Of a stretch of 64,000 nucleotides of DNA, positions 9,666 to 19,220 are shown piece after piece. The number at the start of each line of letters is the position of its first letter. Within the stretch, counting starts at the first letter, position 1. The stretch comes from JBBIQS01 sp037442205 (GTDB lineage: Bacteria; Myxococcota; Myxococcia; Myxococcales; UBA5297): assembly GCA_037442205.1 (NCBI GenBank), contig JBBIQS010000034.1, positions 12,735-76,734 of the forward strand, given 5' to 3'. The notes below the pieces were generated by a model. It was not told the DNA's origin, searched no databases, and worked only from the letters and a program-made list of their open reading frames with translations. The position numbers were made by a program, and so were the translations under genes.

Positions 9666-10544
9666 CTACGAAGCCGCCTCTTCGCCGGCCGCGCCGGCGG
9701 CGGCGCGCTTCTTCTTGGCCGGCTTGGCGTCCTTCGCCCCGCCCTCGGCCAGCTCCTCGGCCTTGGCCGCCTTGGGCTCCTCGTCGGCCCTGGCCTTTTC
9801 CTCGGGGGCGGGCTTGTCGTCGTCGGCCTTCTCAGGCTTGTCGGCCTTGACCGAGCGCCGCTTGGGCTTGGCGGCCAGCCCCTGCTCCTCGAACATCCCG
9901 GAAACCGGGGCCAGCGCCGCCTCGGCCAGCAGGCGCGCCTGGCGGACCGCCAGATCGATGCGCTTGGCGGCAGCGATCAACTCCTTGCGCAGCTCGGCCA
10001 CCGCCGCCTCGGGCAGCTCCTCGGGCTCGTAGGCCGAGCTCCACTTCTGCTGGGCCGCCTTGAGCACCTCGAACACCGGGGCGGCGAAGGCGAAGTTGGG
10101 CTCGCCGAGCATCCGGCTGACGTAGGAGGACTTGAGCCGGCGGTTGAGCTCCTTGGCGTAGTCCTGGGCCACGTCCTGGGCCGCCTTGCGCAGGGCGGCG
10201 ATCTTCTGGTGCGGCAGCAGCGCCTCCAGCACCGGGTCGCGCGGGCCGACGTGGAAGGTGATCCCCGCCACCAGCCGCTCGAGGGCGTCCACCCACTGGC
10301 CCTGGAACTCGGCGGCGTACTCCCCGCGCACCTCGGCCAGCTCCGGCAGCGAGCGGGCCCGCTCCAGCAGGCCCAGCGAGGTCTCGCGCGCCGCCCGCAG
10401 CAGTTCCGCCGCCGCGGACATCCACTCCTTCTCCTGCTTGAGGGCGCGCTTGAGCGACAGCTCGCTCATCGCTCCGGAGAGCTTCTCCTGAAAAAGGTCG
10501 GCGAAGCGGATCAGGTCGTAGGACTCCAGGAGATTCATGCTCAT
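9666..10544 (-). CDS. Unknown helical protein with Lys/Ala/Glu-rich tail
   Basis: 292 residues, no signal peptide. The start at 10544 opens MSMNLLESYDLIRFADLF and has GAGAG upstream; a much longer open frame extends upstream but has no coding character. Residues 1-225 are predicted by eye to be almost all alpha-helical and amphipathic (ELLRAARETSLGLLERA, AAQDVAQDYAKELNRRLK). Residues ~225-292 form a low-complexity tail of Lys, Ala, Glu, Asp and Pro (KPAKKKRAAAGAAGEEAAS), like eukaryotic H1-style or phasin-like tails. I do not recognise the family. Nucleoid or granule association is possible inference only. Confidence 0.7.
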   Translation of the reverse strand: MSMNLLESYDLIRFADLFQEKLSGAMSELSLKRALKQEKEWMSAAAELLRAARETSLGLLERARSLPELAEVRGEYAAEFQGQWVDALERLVAGITFHVGPRDPVLEALLPHQKIAALRKAAQDVAQDYAKELNRRLKSSYVSRMLGEPNFAFAAPVFEVLKAAQQKWSSAYEPEELPEAAVAELRKELIAAAKRIDLAVRQARLLAEAALAPVSGMFEEQGLAAKPKRRSVKADKPEKADDDKPAPEEKARADEEPKAAKAEELAEGGAKDAKPAKKKRAAAGAAGEEAAS

Positions 10545-10823
10545 CGGTGCTCTCGGCGGTCGCGGCGAGTGTTGGCTGCCGGAAAATGCGGCGCAGACTA
10601 CCCTTTCCGCGGGCGGGTTGAACAGGGCCCTGCCGGTCGGCGGCGCTGGCCAGCCGGTCGGCGCGAGGGCGATGGTCGGCGTCGGAGAGGCGGCGGAAGG
10701 CGAGCAGCAGCACCGCCAGCATCCCCAGCGCGGTGGCCAAGGCGATGCGCCCCCATTGACGCGCTGCCGCGCCGCACCGATGGTGGCGGGCTCTGGCTCT
10801 CCATCCTTAGAAGGATTCCCGCC

Positions 10824-11183
10824 ATGCGCACCGTCGCCCTCGCCATGTCCCACCAGGACCTCGACCACGCCCCCAGCCAGCACTTCGGCAAGGCGAAGTG
10901 GGTCCTCCTCGTCCGCGAGGGCGCCGAGCCGCGCTTTCTGCGCAACGAGGGCCTCAACGGCCGCTACGTCGCCGAGCTGCTGGCGCGCGAGGGCTGCACC
11001 GACGTCATCCTGCTGCACGCCGGCGAGGGCGCACTCCACCACTTGAAGGCCGCCAACCTGCGCCTCTGGCAGGCCCTCCCCGAGCTTCCGGCCAGGGCTC
11101 AGCTCGAGCGTCTCTCCACCAATTTGCTCGCTCCCTACCAGCCGCCCCTCCAGCAGCTCCCTCGCGGGACGCTCCCCAACTAG
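10824..11183 (+). CDS. NifX/NifB-C-like dinitrogenase-cofactor family protein
   Basis: 119 residues. The start at 10824 follows AGAAGGA. The pattern HAPSQHFGKAKWVLLV near residue 15, an internal Asn (RNEGLNG), GCTDVILLHAGEGALHHL and NLRLWQ match the small RNase-H-like fold of NifX/NafY/NifB C-terminal proteins that bind iron-sulfur or FeMo-cofactor precursors. No nitrogenase genes are seen, so a general role in Fe-S or metal-cluster handling is more likely. It precedes an Rrf2-type regulator (105-bp gap) and cysteine synthase, which supports a sulfur/iron-sulfur context. Confidence 0.75.
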   Translation: MRTVALAMSHQDLDHAPSQHFGKAKWVLLVREGAEPRFLRNEGLNGRYVAELLAREGCTDVILLHAGEGALHHLKAANLRLWQALPELPARAQLERLSTNLLAPYQPPLQQLPRGTLPN

Positions 11184-11260
11184 CGGCCACCACTAGAGTT
11201 TTTCATCTCCGGCGGCGCTCTCGAATGATTCGGGCTTGCGCGCGGTTCAATTTGTCGCTA

Positions 11261-11282
11261 TTCCCTACTGACACTATCGGAA
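11261..11282 (+). promoter_or_regulatory. Candidate operator upstream of the Rrf2-type regulator
   Basis: TTCC-N14-GGAA, an imperfect dyad within 30 bp of the Rrf2 start, in an unusually AT-rich stretch. A TTGTCG...TATCGG pair with 17-bp spacing (11252-11280) is a possible promoter over the same DNA. Rrf2 proteins commonly repress their own operon from such sites. Weak evidence. Confidence 0.35.
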
Positions 11283-11288
11283 AACACA

Positions 11289-11723
11289 ATGAAGGTCAGC
11301 CAGAAGACAGACTACGCCTTGAGGGCGATGATCGAGCTGGCGCGGCACGCCGTCCGCGAGCAGCCGCTGCGCTCCGGAGACATCGCCGAGCGCGGCGGGA
11401 TCCCGGAGAAGTTCCTCGAGGCGATCCTGGTCGAGCTGCGCAAGGCGGGGCTGGTGCGCAGCCGCCGCGGGCCGGAGGGCGGGCACCTGCTGGCGCGCGC
11501 GCCCGGGCAGATCAGCGCCGCCCAGATCCGCGAAGCCATCGAGGGGCCGCTGTCGCTCTCCGGCGAGCGGCGCGGCAGGCCAGCCTCTTCCCTGGACCGC
11601 ACCCTGACCCAGCTCTGGGAAGAGGTGGAGCGAGTGATCGAGGAGGAGCTGTCGGCGACGAGCTTGGAAGAGCTGGTGAGGAGAGTCGATTCGGAGATCG
11701 AGGTAGCGGACTACAGCATCTAG
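11289..11723 (+). CDS. Rrf2-family transcriptional regulator without cysteines (CymR-like)
   Basis: 144 residues. The N-terminal winged helix is typical of Rrf2 proteins: KVSQKTDYALRAMIELA, DIAERGGIPEKFLEAILVEL (recognition region) and GLVRSRRGPEGGHLLAR. The protein has no cysteine at all, so it cannot carry the [2Fe-2S] cluster of IscR. That resembles CymR-type members, which in Bacillus/Staphylococcus sense cysteine status by binding cysteine synthase. The cysteine synthase gene begins 30 bp after this stop, which makes that analogy attractive but unproven. The C-terminal half is acidic and helical. Confidence 0.88.
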   Translation: MKVSQKTDYALRAMIELARHAVREQPLRSGDIAERGGIPEKFLEAILVELRKAGLVRSRRGPEGGHLLARAPGQISAAQIREAIEGPLSLSGERRGRPASSLDRTLTQLWEEVERVIEEELSATSLEELVRRVDSEIEVADYSI

Positions 11724-11753
11724 CTCGCCGTGAGCGAGCGCAAAGGAGAGCCC

Positions 11754-12719
<966 letters not shown>

Positions 12720-12740
12720 GACCTCTCCAAGTCCATCCCG

Positions 12741-12788
12741 AGCCCGCCTCTTCGGCCTTTCCCCGGCCGTCGAGGCGGGCTTTCGTTT
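12741..12788 (+). terminator. Intrinsic terminator after cysK
   Basis: Perfect 10-bp inverted repeat AGCCCGCCTC / GAGGCGGGCT, with a ~20-nt loop containing a second small GGCC stem, followed by the T-rich TTCGTTT. It lies 21 bp after the cysK stop. Confidence 0.85.
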
Positions 12789-12854
12789 GGCCGCCTTTAC
12801 GCCGAAAGCTGCCGCTGCTAAGGGAGCCCGTTACAAGGGGGCGCGGAGAGACGA

Positions 12855-13931
12855 ATGAGCGCGCGGCAGCGAGTGCTGGTGGCGATGAGCGGCGGGGTCG
12901 ATTCGAGCCTGGCCGCGGCGCTGCTGGTGCGCCAGGGCTTCGAGGTCCAGGGCATCACCCTGCGGCTCAACCCCTGCGAAGACCAGGCGCTGGGCAAGTC
13001 GTGCTGCGGCGTCGACGCGGTGCTCTCGGCGCGCCAGGTGGCCGACCAGCTCGGCATCGAGCACGCGGTCCTCGACGTGCGGCGCGAGTTCGAGGCGCGG
13101 GTGCTCAAGCCGGCTTGGAGCGACTACTCCCGCGGTCGCACTCCCAGCCCGTGCGTGCTGTGCAATCAGGAGATCAAGTTCGGCCTGCTGCTCGAGCGCG
13201 CCCGGGCGCTGGGCGCCCCGCGCATCGCCAGCGGCCACTACGCGCGGATCGCCAAGGGCGAGGACGGCTCCCCTCGCCTGCTGCGCGCCCGGGACTCGAC
13301 CAAGGACCAGTCCTACTTCCTCTTTTCGCTCTCCCCGGACCAGCTCGACTCGCTGATGCTGCCGCTGGGCGAGATGACCAAGGCCGAGGTCCGGGCCATG
13401 GCCCGCGAGCTGTCGCTCTCCCCGGCCGAGCGCGCCGACAGCCAGGACGCCTGCCTTTCGATCAGCGAGGACGGCTTCGCCGAGTCGCTGCGCCAGCGCT
13501 TCGAGGAGCCGGCGCTGACCGGCCCCTTCGTCGATAGCTCGGGGAAGATCCTCGGTGAGCATCCGGGGTTGCACCGCTTCACCGTCGGCCAGCGGCGCGG
13601 GCTGGGCATCTCGCTGGGGGCGCGGGCCTTCGTCCAGGAGCTGCGCGCGGACGGCGCAGTGGTGCTCACCAGCGACGAGAAGGCGCTCTGGTCGGCGGGG
13701 CTCACCGCGCGCCTGGTGCGCCCCCTGCCCGGCTCGTTCGAGTCGGTGTCGGTGCAGATCCGGTCCCGGCACGCGGCGGTGCCGGCCCGGCTCGAGCGCG
13801 CCGAAGGGCTCTCGGTCCAGCTCCGCTTCGAGCAGCCGCAGCGCGCGGTCACTCCCGGGCAGGCGGCGGTGATCTACGACGGCGAGCGCGTGCTCGGCGG
13901 CGGCTGGATCGAGCGCGCACTGCCCAGCTGA
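12855..13931 (+). CDS. mnmA: tRNA-specific 2-thiouridylase MnmA
   Basis: 358 residues, normal family length. It activates U34 of Lys, Glu and Gln tRNAs with ATP and inserts sulfur. The PP-loop is VAMSGGVDSS (residues 8-17). The catalytic Cys is in CNQEIKF (~103) and the second Cys in DSQDACLSI (~200). GHYARI, TKDQSYFLF and HRFTVGQRRGLG are further family signatures. The usual DSQDxCF appears here as DSQDACL, a mild variation. It follows cysK after a terminator, so it is probably transcribed separately although functionally tied to sulfur supply. It is convergent with the CDF transporter; the two frames abut exactly. Confidence 0.97.
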   Translation: MSARQRVLVAMSGGVDSSLAAALLVRQGFEVQGITLRLNPCEDQALGKSCCGVDAVLSARQVADQLGIEHAVLDVRREFEARVLKPAWSDYSRGRTPSPCVLCNQEIKFGLLLERARALGAPRIASGHYARIAKGEDGSPRLLRARDSTKDQSYFLFSLSPDQLDSLMLPLGEMTKAEVRAMARELSLSPAERADSQDACLSISEDGFAESLRQRFEEPALTGPFVDSSGKILGEHPGLHRFTVGQRRGLGISLGARAFVQELRADGAVVLTSDEKALWSAGLTARLVRPLPGSFESVSVQIRSRHAAVPARLERAEGLSVQLRFEQPQRAVTPGQAAVIYDGERVLGGGWIERALPS

Positions 13932-15374
13932 TCAGGCCATCGAGGCCGCGGCCCCGGGCTCGGACGGCTCGACGTGGATCACCACCCGGCCCAGCTGCGG
14001 CAGCTTGGCGCGCAGCTTCTTCTCCAGCTGATCGCTCAGCTCGTGCGCCCGGACGATGGAGGTCTCGCCGTCCATGTCGCAGTGGAAGGAGACCGAGAGC
14101 TCCCCGGCCACCCGCTGCACCGTGAGGTCGTGCGCGGTCTTGGCCAGCGCATTCTCCTTGCGCAGCTGGTCGATGGCCTCGCGGATCGGCGCCTCGTCGT
14201 CCGGGTGGGACTGCTGGATCGCCGTGGTGTCGCCCGCCGGGTCGAGGTGCGTCACCACCTGTCCCAGGGTCGGCACCGCCTGGTGCAGCGCCTGCTCGAA
14301 GCTGGTCGCCAACTGGTGGGCGCGGTGAAGGTTGAGGGTGTCGGGGACCTCGAGGTGCAGCTGCACCGCCTTGGCTCCCTCCTGCTCGTAGATGTGCACC
14401 GCGTGCGCCCCCAGCCCCGACCGCGCCGCCACCAGCCGCACCGTTGCCAACAGCCCCTCGTCGCCCGCGTCCACCGGCTCGACGTGCATCATCACGTCGG
14501 TCCCGGGGATGTCCTTGAGGATCTCCGCCTCGGCGGCGTGGGCCAGCTGGTGCGCCTGCTCGAAGGCCGAGTGCCGGCTGATGGTCAGCGTCACCTCGGC
14601 GAAGACCTCCGGACCGCTCTTGCGCACCCGGACCATCTGCACGTCGAGCACCCCGCTGACCCGCAGGCAGGCCTTGACCACCTTCTCGTGCAGCTCGGGC
14701 GGGGTGGCGTCGAGCAGGTCGTCGAGCGACTTGCGGCCGAGCTGGATACTGACCCACACCACGATCCCGGCCACGCCCAGCGCGGCGAAGATGTCGGCCT
14801 TCTGCAGCCAGGGCAGGCCCAGCTTGTCGGAGAGGTAGACCGCGCCCAGGCCGACCAACACCACCGCCGAGGACCAGATGTCGGTGGAGAAGTGGAGCGC
14901 GTCGGCCTCCAGCGCCTGGCTGTCGTACTTCTTGGCCACCCGCGCCAGTGCCCGCGAGCGCGAGAAGTCGATGACGATTGACGCCGCCATGATCACGAAG
15001 CCCCACGCCGAAGCCTCGACGTGGACCTCATGGAAGAACAGCCGCCGCACCGACTCGTAGATGATCCACAGGCAGGTGACCAACAGCAGCAGCGTCTCGA
15101 ACAGCGCCGAGAGGTTCTCGAACTTGCCGTGACCGAAGGGGTGGTCGCGATCGGCCGGCTTGGAGCTGACCCGCACCGCCCAGAAGGTGACCCCGGCGGC
15201 CAGCAGGTCCAGCCCGGAGTGCGCCGCCTCGGAGAGGATGCCCAGCGAGCCGGTGGTCAGCCCCACCACCAGCTTGAAGGTCACCAGCGCGATGGCCGCC
15301 AACACCGAGCTCAGCGCCACCAGGCGCTTTTCGCGGTCCGCATCCGCTCGATTCAAGGGGACAGCGTCGCCCAT
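13932..15374 (-). CDS. Cation diffusion facilitator (zinc/iron-type) with three C-terminal dimerisation-like repeats
   Basis: 480 residues versus ~300 for ordinary CDF exporters. Six membrane segments occupy residues ~20-210, with metal-site motifs HSGLD (TM2) and HFSTD (TM5) and the cytoplasmic signature HPFGHGKFE. After the first ZT_dimer-like unit (~250-305: EVFAEVTLTISRHS, AHQLAHAAEAEIL, DVMMHVEPVD) two further similar units follow (~320-380: VQLHLEVPDTLN, AHQLATSFEQAL, VVTHLDPAGD; ~410-470: LSVSFHCDMDGE, AHELSDQLEKKL, VVIHVEPSEP). It should export divalent metal across the inner membrane, with the repeats binding metal or forming the dimer. Which metal is transported is not readable. Confidence 0.92.
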   Translation of the reverse strand: MGDAVPLNRADADREKRLVALSSVLAAIALVTFKLVVGLTTGSLGILSEAAHSGLDLLAAGVTFWAVRVSSKPADRDHPFGHGKFENLSALFETLLLLVTCLWIIYESVRRLFFHEVHVEASAWGFVIMAASIVIDFSRSRALARVAKKYDSQALEADALHFSTDIWSSAVVLVGLGAVYLSDKLGLPWLQKADIFAALGVAGIVVWVSIQLGRKSLDDLLDATPPELHEKVVKACLRVSGVLDVQMVRVRKSGPEVFAEVTLTISRHSAFEQAHQLAHAAEAEILKDIPGTDVMMHVEPVDAGDEGLLATVRLVAARSGLGAHAVHIYEQEGAKAVQLHLEVPDTLNLHRAHQLATSFEQALHQAVPTLGQVVTHLDPAGDTTAIQQSHPDDEAPIREAIDQLRKENALAKTAHDLTVQRVAGELSVSFHCDMDGETSIVRAHELSDQLEKKLRAKLPQLGRVVIHVEPSEPGAAASMA

Positions 15375-15689
15375 GGATCACCAAGCCTTTTCGCGTTCGA
15401 GGCCTGCTGGGCGAACCGTCGAGCCCTGCCGTGCGGCGGGCGCAGCTTGCCACAGACCCCCGGCCGGCGGCACTGCGATTTCCCCTCGCATAGTGCACCG
15501 CGTCACGGCACTGGACTGGCCGGCCGGGAAGGCGCCTGCCGGTGTCGCTCCGGCTTCTCTCTGGCCAGCCGAATTTCCCGCCGGGCTTCCGCTCCCTCCC
15601 CACCACGGAACTTTTGCCGCCGAGGAGCAGCTCGGCCGGGTAGCAGTATTGCTGTTGTGCATCTTTAGAATTAACGCAGGGTTGCAATA
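15375..15689. other. Intergenic region between CDF and kinase genes
   Basis: Divergent region with no credible gene. Its right end (15640-15692) is markedly AT-rich for this window and contains TATTGC (15647-15652), its inverted copy GCAATA (15684-15689) and the palindrome CAATATTG (15685-15692), which touch the candidate kinase promoter. Confidence 0.5.
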
Positions 15690-15718
15690 TTGAACGACCT
15701 CCGGGCGCCGTCTATGCT
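15690..15718 (+). promoter_or_regulatory. Candidate sigma-70 promoter of the Ser/Thr kinase gene with overlapping palindrome
   Basis: TTGAAC, exactly 17 bp, TATGCT: four of six consensus bases in each box, including the key T, A and final T of the -10. Transcription would start near 15725, about 75 bases before the kinase start. The palindrome CAATATTG (15685-15692) overlaps the -35 box, a natural place for a repressor. Confidence 0.5.
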
Positions 15719-15800
15719 TCGCCACCTGACTTGCCGAGCGAGCCTCCCGGTGCTCGCCCGCTGACGCGACGCAGCAACCGGTTGCGAGGAGCAGAACCTG

Positions 15801-18233
15801 GTGAGCGAGCAGCCGCGCTTCGGCAAGTACTCCGTGGTGGCCCGCATCGGCGTGGGCGGGATGGCCGAGGTTTTTCAGGCGCGGCTGTCGGGGCTGGGCG
15901 GCTTCGACAAGCTGGTGGTGCTCAAGCGGATCCTGGTGTCGCACGCCACCGAGCCGGAGTTCGTCGAGATGTTCCTCGACGAGGCGCGCATCGCCGCCAA
16001 CCTCAACCACCCCAACATCGTCCAGATCTACGAGGTCGATCAGATCGGCGGGGTGCCGTACATCGCCATGGAGTACGTGCGCGGCCCGACGCTGGCCTCG
16101 CTGATCAAGCGCTCCTCGCGCGACAAGAACCTGCACTACGGCCACGCCGCGCGGATCCTCTCCGGGGTCTGCGCCGGGCTGCACTACGCCCACAACGCCC
16201 GCGACGTGAAGGGCGAGCGGCTGCAGATCGTCCACCGCGACGTCAGCCCGCAGAACGTCATCGTCTCCAACGAAGGCGTCCCCAAGCTGCTCGACTTCGG
16301 GGTGGCCAAGGCCAAGGGCAAGCTGTCGGTGACCGGGACCGGGCGCATCAAGGGCAAGCTGCGCTACATGGCCCCGGAGGTGCTGCGCGGCGAGGAGATT
16401 GACTGGCGCGCCGACGTCTTCGCCGCCGGAGTCTGCCTCTACGAGCTGACCACCGGCCAGGATCTGTTCCGCGCCGAGAGCGAGCCGGAGCTGATCGCCC
16501 GGGTTACCAAGGGCGAGGTGGAGAAGCCCAGCAAGCTGGTCAAGGGCTATCCGGCCGAGCTCGAAAAGATCGTGCTGCAGGCGCTGGAGCCCGAGCGGCG
16601 CAAGCGCATCCAGACCGCCCGGGAGATGGCCGAGGCCCTCGACGCCTTCTGCGCCGGTGGCAGGTGGGCCTCCACCGCCCACGGGCTCAGCGAGTGGATC
16701 GCCGCGCTCTTCCCGGGAGCCGCGCCCACCGGAACCGCCGGCGAGGACTATGCCACCACCCCCACTCCGCCTCGGGATGGCCGGACCGCCCGGCCCCCGG
16801 CCCCACCGCCCCCGCCACCGCCGTCCAACCCCACCAACCCGGTGGCCGATTTCCAGGTGATCGAGCAGTCCAAGCCGCCGGATCAGGCGCCGACCCTGCC
16901 GTGGGCGCTGCCGGAGAATCTGCCGCAGGAGACGAGGGAGCCGAAGCAGCCCAAGCACGAACGCCGCAGCCGCTGGATCTCGCTGCACACCACCATCCTG
17001 GCGCTGATCGTCGGCGGCGCCCTGCTGGTGAGGGCGCTGTGGGGCGGCTCGTCGGTCCCGGCCATCCCGGCGCCGGGGACTTCGCCCGAGCAGATCAACG
17101 GAGTGGTCCACGCCTACCTCGAGGCGGCCGAGCGGCTCACCAATCAGCAGCGGCCTGAGCCGGCGCTCGAGCTGCTGGAGAAGGCCAGGCTGGCCCAGGC
17201 CAGCGACCCCGAGCTCAACATCCGGCTGGCGCGGCTGACCGATCTCGCCCAGCGCGACGCAGCCGTGGCCCGGGCCCGGGTCCACCTCGAGGCCCAGGAA
17301 TGGCGCGGGGCGATCGACTCCGCCAAGGAAGCGCTCACCCACGACCCCAAGCACGCCGAGGCCGCCAAAATCCTCGAGGCGGCGACACAGGCCCTCTCCG
17401 ATGCCAGCGTCCCGGCGCAGGACTCGGCGATCTCCGCCGACGCCTCGAGTGCGGATGCAGCCGCACCGGAAGATGCCGGCGCCCCGGGCGCGTCCGACGC
17501 CTCGTCTTCCGACGCCTCGCCGCCCGATGCCTCGCCGCCCGACGCGGGCGCTCCCGACGCCGGCCCGCCGCCGGACAAACTCCCCGCAACGACCGCGCGC
17601 CTGGTCATCACCTGCGCGCAAGGCGGCGAGCTCCAGGTCGATGGAAGGCCGGTGGGCTCCCTTCCGGTCGAGCAGCTCGAGCTCCCGGCGGGCGAGCATC
17701 ATCTGAAGGTCAGCAGGGCCGGGCTTCTGGCGGTCGAGCGGACCGTCACCTTGAAGCCGGGAGAAGAGCGCGCCATCTCCTTCCAGCTTCCCAAGCCTCA
17801 GGAGAAGAAGGCCGAGCCGAAGCCAGCCAAGGCCGAGGAGAAGCCGGAGTCCAAGGGCAAGTCCGACGCCAAGCTGGCCTCTTATGAGATCGATCGAGGC
17901 CGACCCCTTCCGCCGGGCGCGGAGAACGTGCGACTGCCGGCGACCTACCGCGTGCGGACCGACAAGGACCTGGCGCGGGTCTTCGCCAACATCGAGACCG
18001 AGGCCATCAACACCGGCAAGGTGGCGCAAGAGGTCGCCGAGGGAGTGACCAAGGACCTGCGGAGCGAGCTCGGCCCTGCCTTCGAAAGCGGCCCGGTCGA
18101 GTTCTATCCGCGGGCCATGTACTTCTTGATCGTCCGCTCGGCCGGTGCGGGGGTACAGCGGCCCGCCATCGCCGCCAAGCTCAAGCAGGCGCATCTCTCG
18201 GGCAAGCTCAAAGCCTCGGCGACGCAGGATTGA
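15801..18233 (+). CDS. Membrane Ser/Thr protein kinase with TPR-like and PEGA domains
   Basis: 810 residues, GTG start with AGGAG upstream. The kinase domain is residues ~8-275: glycine loop IGVGGMAEVF (16-25), ATP-binding Lys in VVLKRI (~42), catalytic loop VHRDVSPQN (~144-152), DFG (~165-167) and MAPEVLRGEE (~190). The catalytic loop has Ser where most kinases have Lys (HRDxKxxN), as is common in myxobacterial kinases. A proline-rich stretch (~330-345) leads to one membrane span (~391-414). Outside lie TPR-like helices (~430-520), an acidic Ser/Asp/Ala-rich linker (~525-590) and a PEGA domain (~600-665, LQVDGRPVGSLP), then an unknown ~120-residue end. It is a likely envelope-sensing kinase. 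Confidence 0.95.
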   Translation: MSEQPRFGKYSVVARIGVGGMAEVFQARLSGLGGFDKLVVLKRILVSHATEPEFVEMFLDEARIAANLNHPNIVQIYEVDQIGGVPYIAMEYVRGPTLASLIKRSSRDKNLHYGHAARILSGVCAGLHYAHNARDVKGERLQIVHRDVSPQNVIVSNEGVPKLLDFGVAKAKGKLSVTGTGRIKGKLRYMAPEVLRGEEIDWRADVFAAGVCLYELTTGQDLFRAESEPELIARVTKGEVEKPSKLVKGYPAELEKIVLQALEPERRKRIQTAREMAEALDAFCAGGRWASTAHGLSEWIAALFPGAAPTGTAGEDYATTPTPPRDGRTARPPAPPPPPPPSNPTNPVADFQVIEQSKPPDQAPTLPWALPENLPQETREPKQPKHERRSRWISLHTTILALIVGGALLVRALWGGSSVPAIPAPGTSPEQINGVVHAYLEAAERLTNQQRPEPALELLEKARLAQASDPELNIRLARLTDLAQRDAAVARARVHLEAQEWRGAIDSAKEALTHDPKHAEAAKILEAATQALSDASVPAQDSAISADASSADAAAPEDAGAPGASDASSSDASPPDASPPDAGAPDAGPPPDKLPATTARLVITCAQGGELQVDGRPVGSLPVEQLELPAGEHHLKVSRAGLLAVERTVTLKPGEERAISFQLPKPQEKKAEPKPAKAEEKPESKGKSDAKLASYEIDRGRPLPPGAENVRLPATYRVRTDKDLARVFANIETEAINTGKVAQEVAEGVTKDLRSELGPAFESGPVEFYPRAMYFLIVRSAGAGVQRPAIAAKLKQAHLSGKLKASATQD

Positions 18234-18275
18234 GCGCCGGGAAGTTTCCGCGGCCGGCCGGTCGTTGCTCGGACA

Positions 18276-19220
18276 TTGCCGGCACTTGCGCTCAGCCCCC
18301 GGTTCCTCCTCTCCGCGAAGAGGCGCCTCTGCCTCCTGCTCGCGGCGCTGGCCTTGTTTGCCTTCCCGGGCTGCTTGCGCACCGGAGATCTCGCGCCGGG
18401 GCTCGGAAGCGTGTTGGCCTCCGACGCCGCCCAACTGGCCGCCGGCGCTCCTGAGCGGCCCGGGGTGCATCCGGTCGAAGCCAAGATCTTCGACCGCGAG
18501 CAGGGACCGCGCTTCTCCTTTGCCGTCTACCGGCCCGCTGATCTGGAGGGACCCCTTCCAGCGGTCGTCTTCCTGCCGGGACTGATGGCCCCCGAGTCCC
18601 AGTACGAAAGCTACGGCCGCTGGCTCGCCTCATGGGGATTCGTGGTCGCGGTGCGAGGCTGGTACGGACCGCTCAAGGGAGATCACAGCCTTGCCCAGGA
18701 TGCCCGCCAGCTGGCCGACTGGCTGGTACGTCGCGGGCTGGCCGACTCAGCGAAGCTCGGACTCGCTGGGCACTCGCGCGGAGGAAAAGACGCCATCCTG
18801 GCTGCTTCGCTCGATTCTCGCTTCCGAGCCGTGGTGGCGCTCGACCCGGACGACCAGGGAGGCCTGTCGGTGATCGCCAGCGCCCTGCCCGCCCTCGAGG
18901 CCAAGCTGCTGCTGGTCGGATCCGAGGTGGGGTGGAAGGGAGCGCAGGTCTGCGCGCCCAAGGCCCACAACTACCAGCGCTTCTTCGAGGCCTCTCCGGC
19001 CGGCACGGTCGAGCTCGAGCTGGCGGGAGCGGATCACGTCCAGCTCCTGGACGACCCCGAGGCATTGGGAATGAGCATCTGCCGCAAGGGATCGGCGGAC
19101 TCGAGAAGCGTCCGCTCCCGGGCCCGGTTGGCCATGGCGTCCTTCTTCGCCGAGCACCTGGCGGGCCAGCGCTGGCCCGCCGCGCCTGAGAGCGACCAGG
19201 TGCGGACGCGCGTGCGCTAG
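18276..19220 (+). CDS. Alpha/beta hydrolase lipoprotein (dienelactone hydrolase/chlorophyllase-like)
   Basis: 314 residues from a TTG start; the exact start is uncertain, but the signal RRLCLLLAALALFAFPGC with its lipobox Cys (~residue 31) must be included. The fold shows PAVVFLPGL (oxyanion region), the nucleophile elbow GHSRGG (~167), a candidate Asp in ALDPDDQGG, and a His in GADHVQLLDD near the C-terminus. It should be an exported, lipid-anchored esterase or lipase-like enzyme; the substrate is unknown. It begins 42 bp after the kinase stop and may share its transcript. Its end overlaps by 4 bp the convergent downstream gene. Confidence 0.82.
   Translation: MPALALSPRFLLSAKRRLCLLLAALALFAFPGCLRTGDLAPGLGSVLASDAAQLAAGAPERPGVHPVEAKIFDREQGPRFSFAVYRPADLEGPLPAVVFLPGLMAPESQYESYGRWLASWGFVVAVRGWYGPLKGDHSLAQDARQLADWLVRRGLADSAKLGLAGHSRGGKDAILAASLDSRFRAVVALDPDDQGGLSVIASALPALEAKLLLVGSEVGWKGAQVCAPKAHNYQRFFEASPAGTVELELAGADHVQLLDDPEALGMSICRKGSADSRSVRSRARLAMASFFAEHLAGQRWPAAPESDQVRTRVR

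Noticed and set aside
10545..11042. N-terminal extension of the Lys/Ala-tailed protein up to 11042
   Set aside because: The extra ~166 codons overlap the NifX-like gene antisense and lack coding character; the start at 10544 is better.
15378..18470. Long minus-strand open frame opposite the kinase gene
   Set aside because: Low-complexity Gly/Arg/Leu shadow; the plus-strand kinase motifs are unambiguous.
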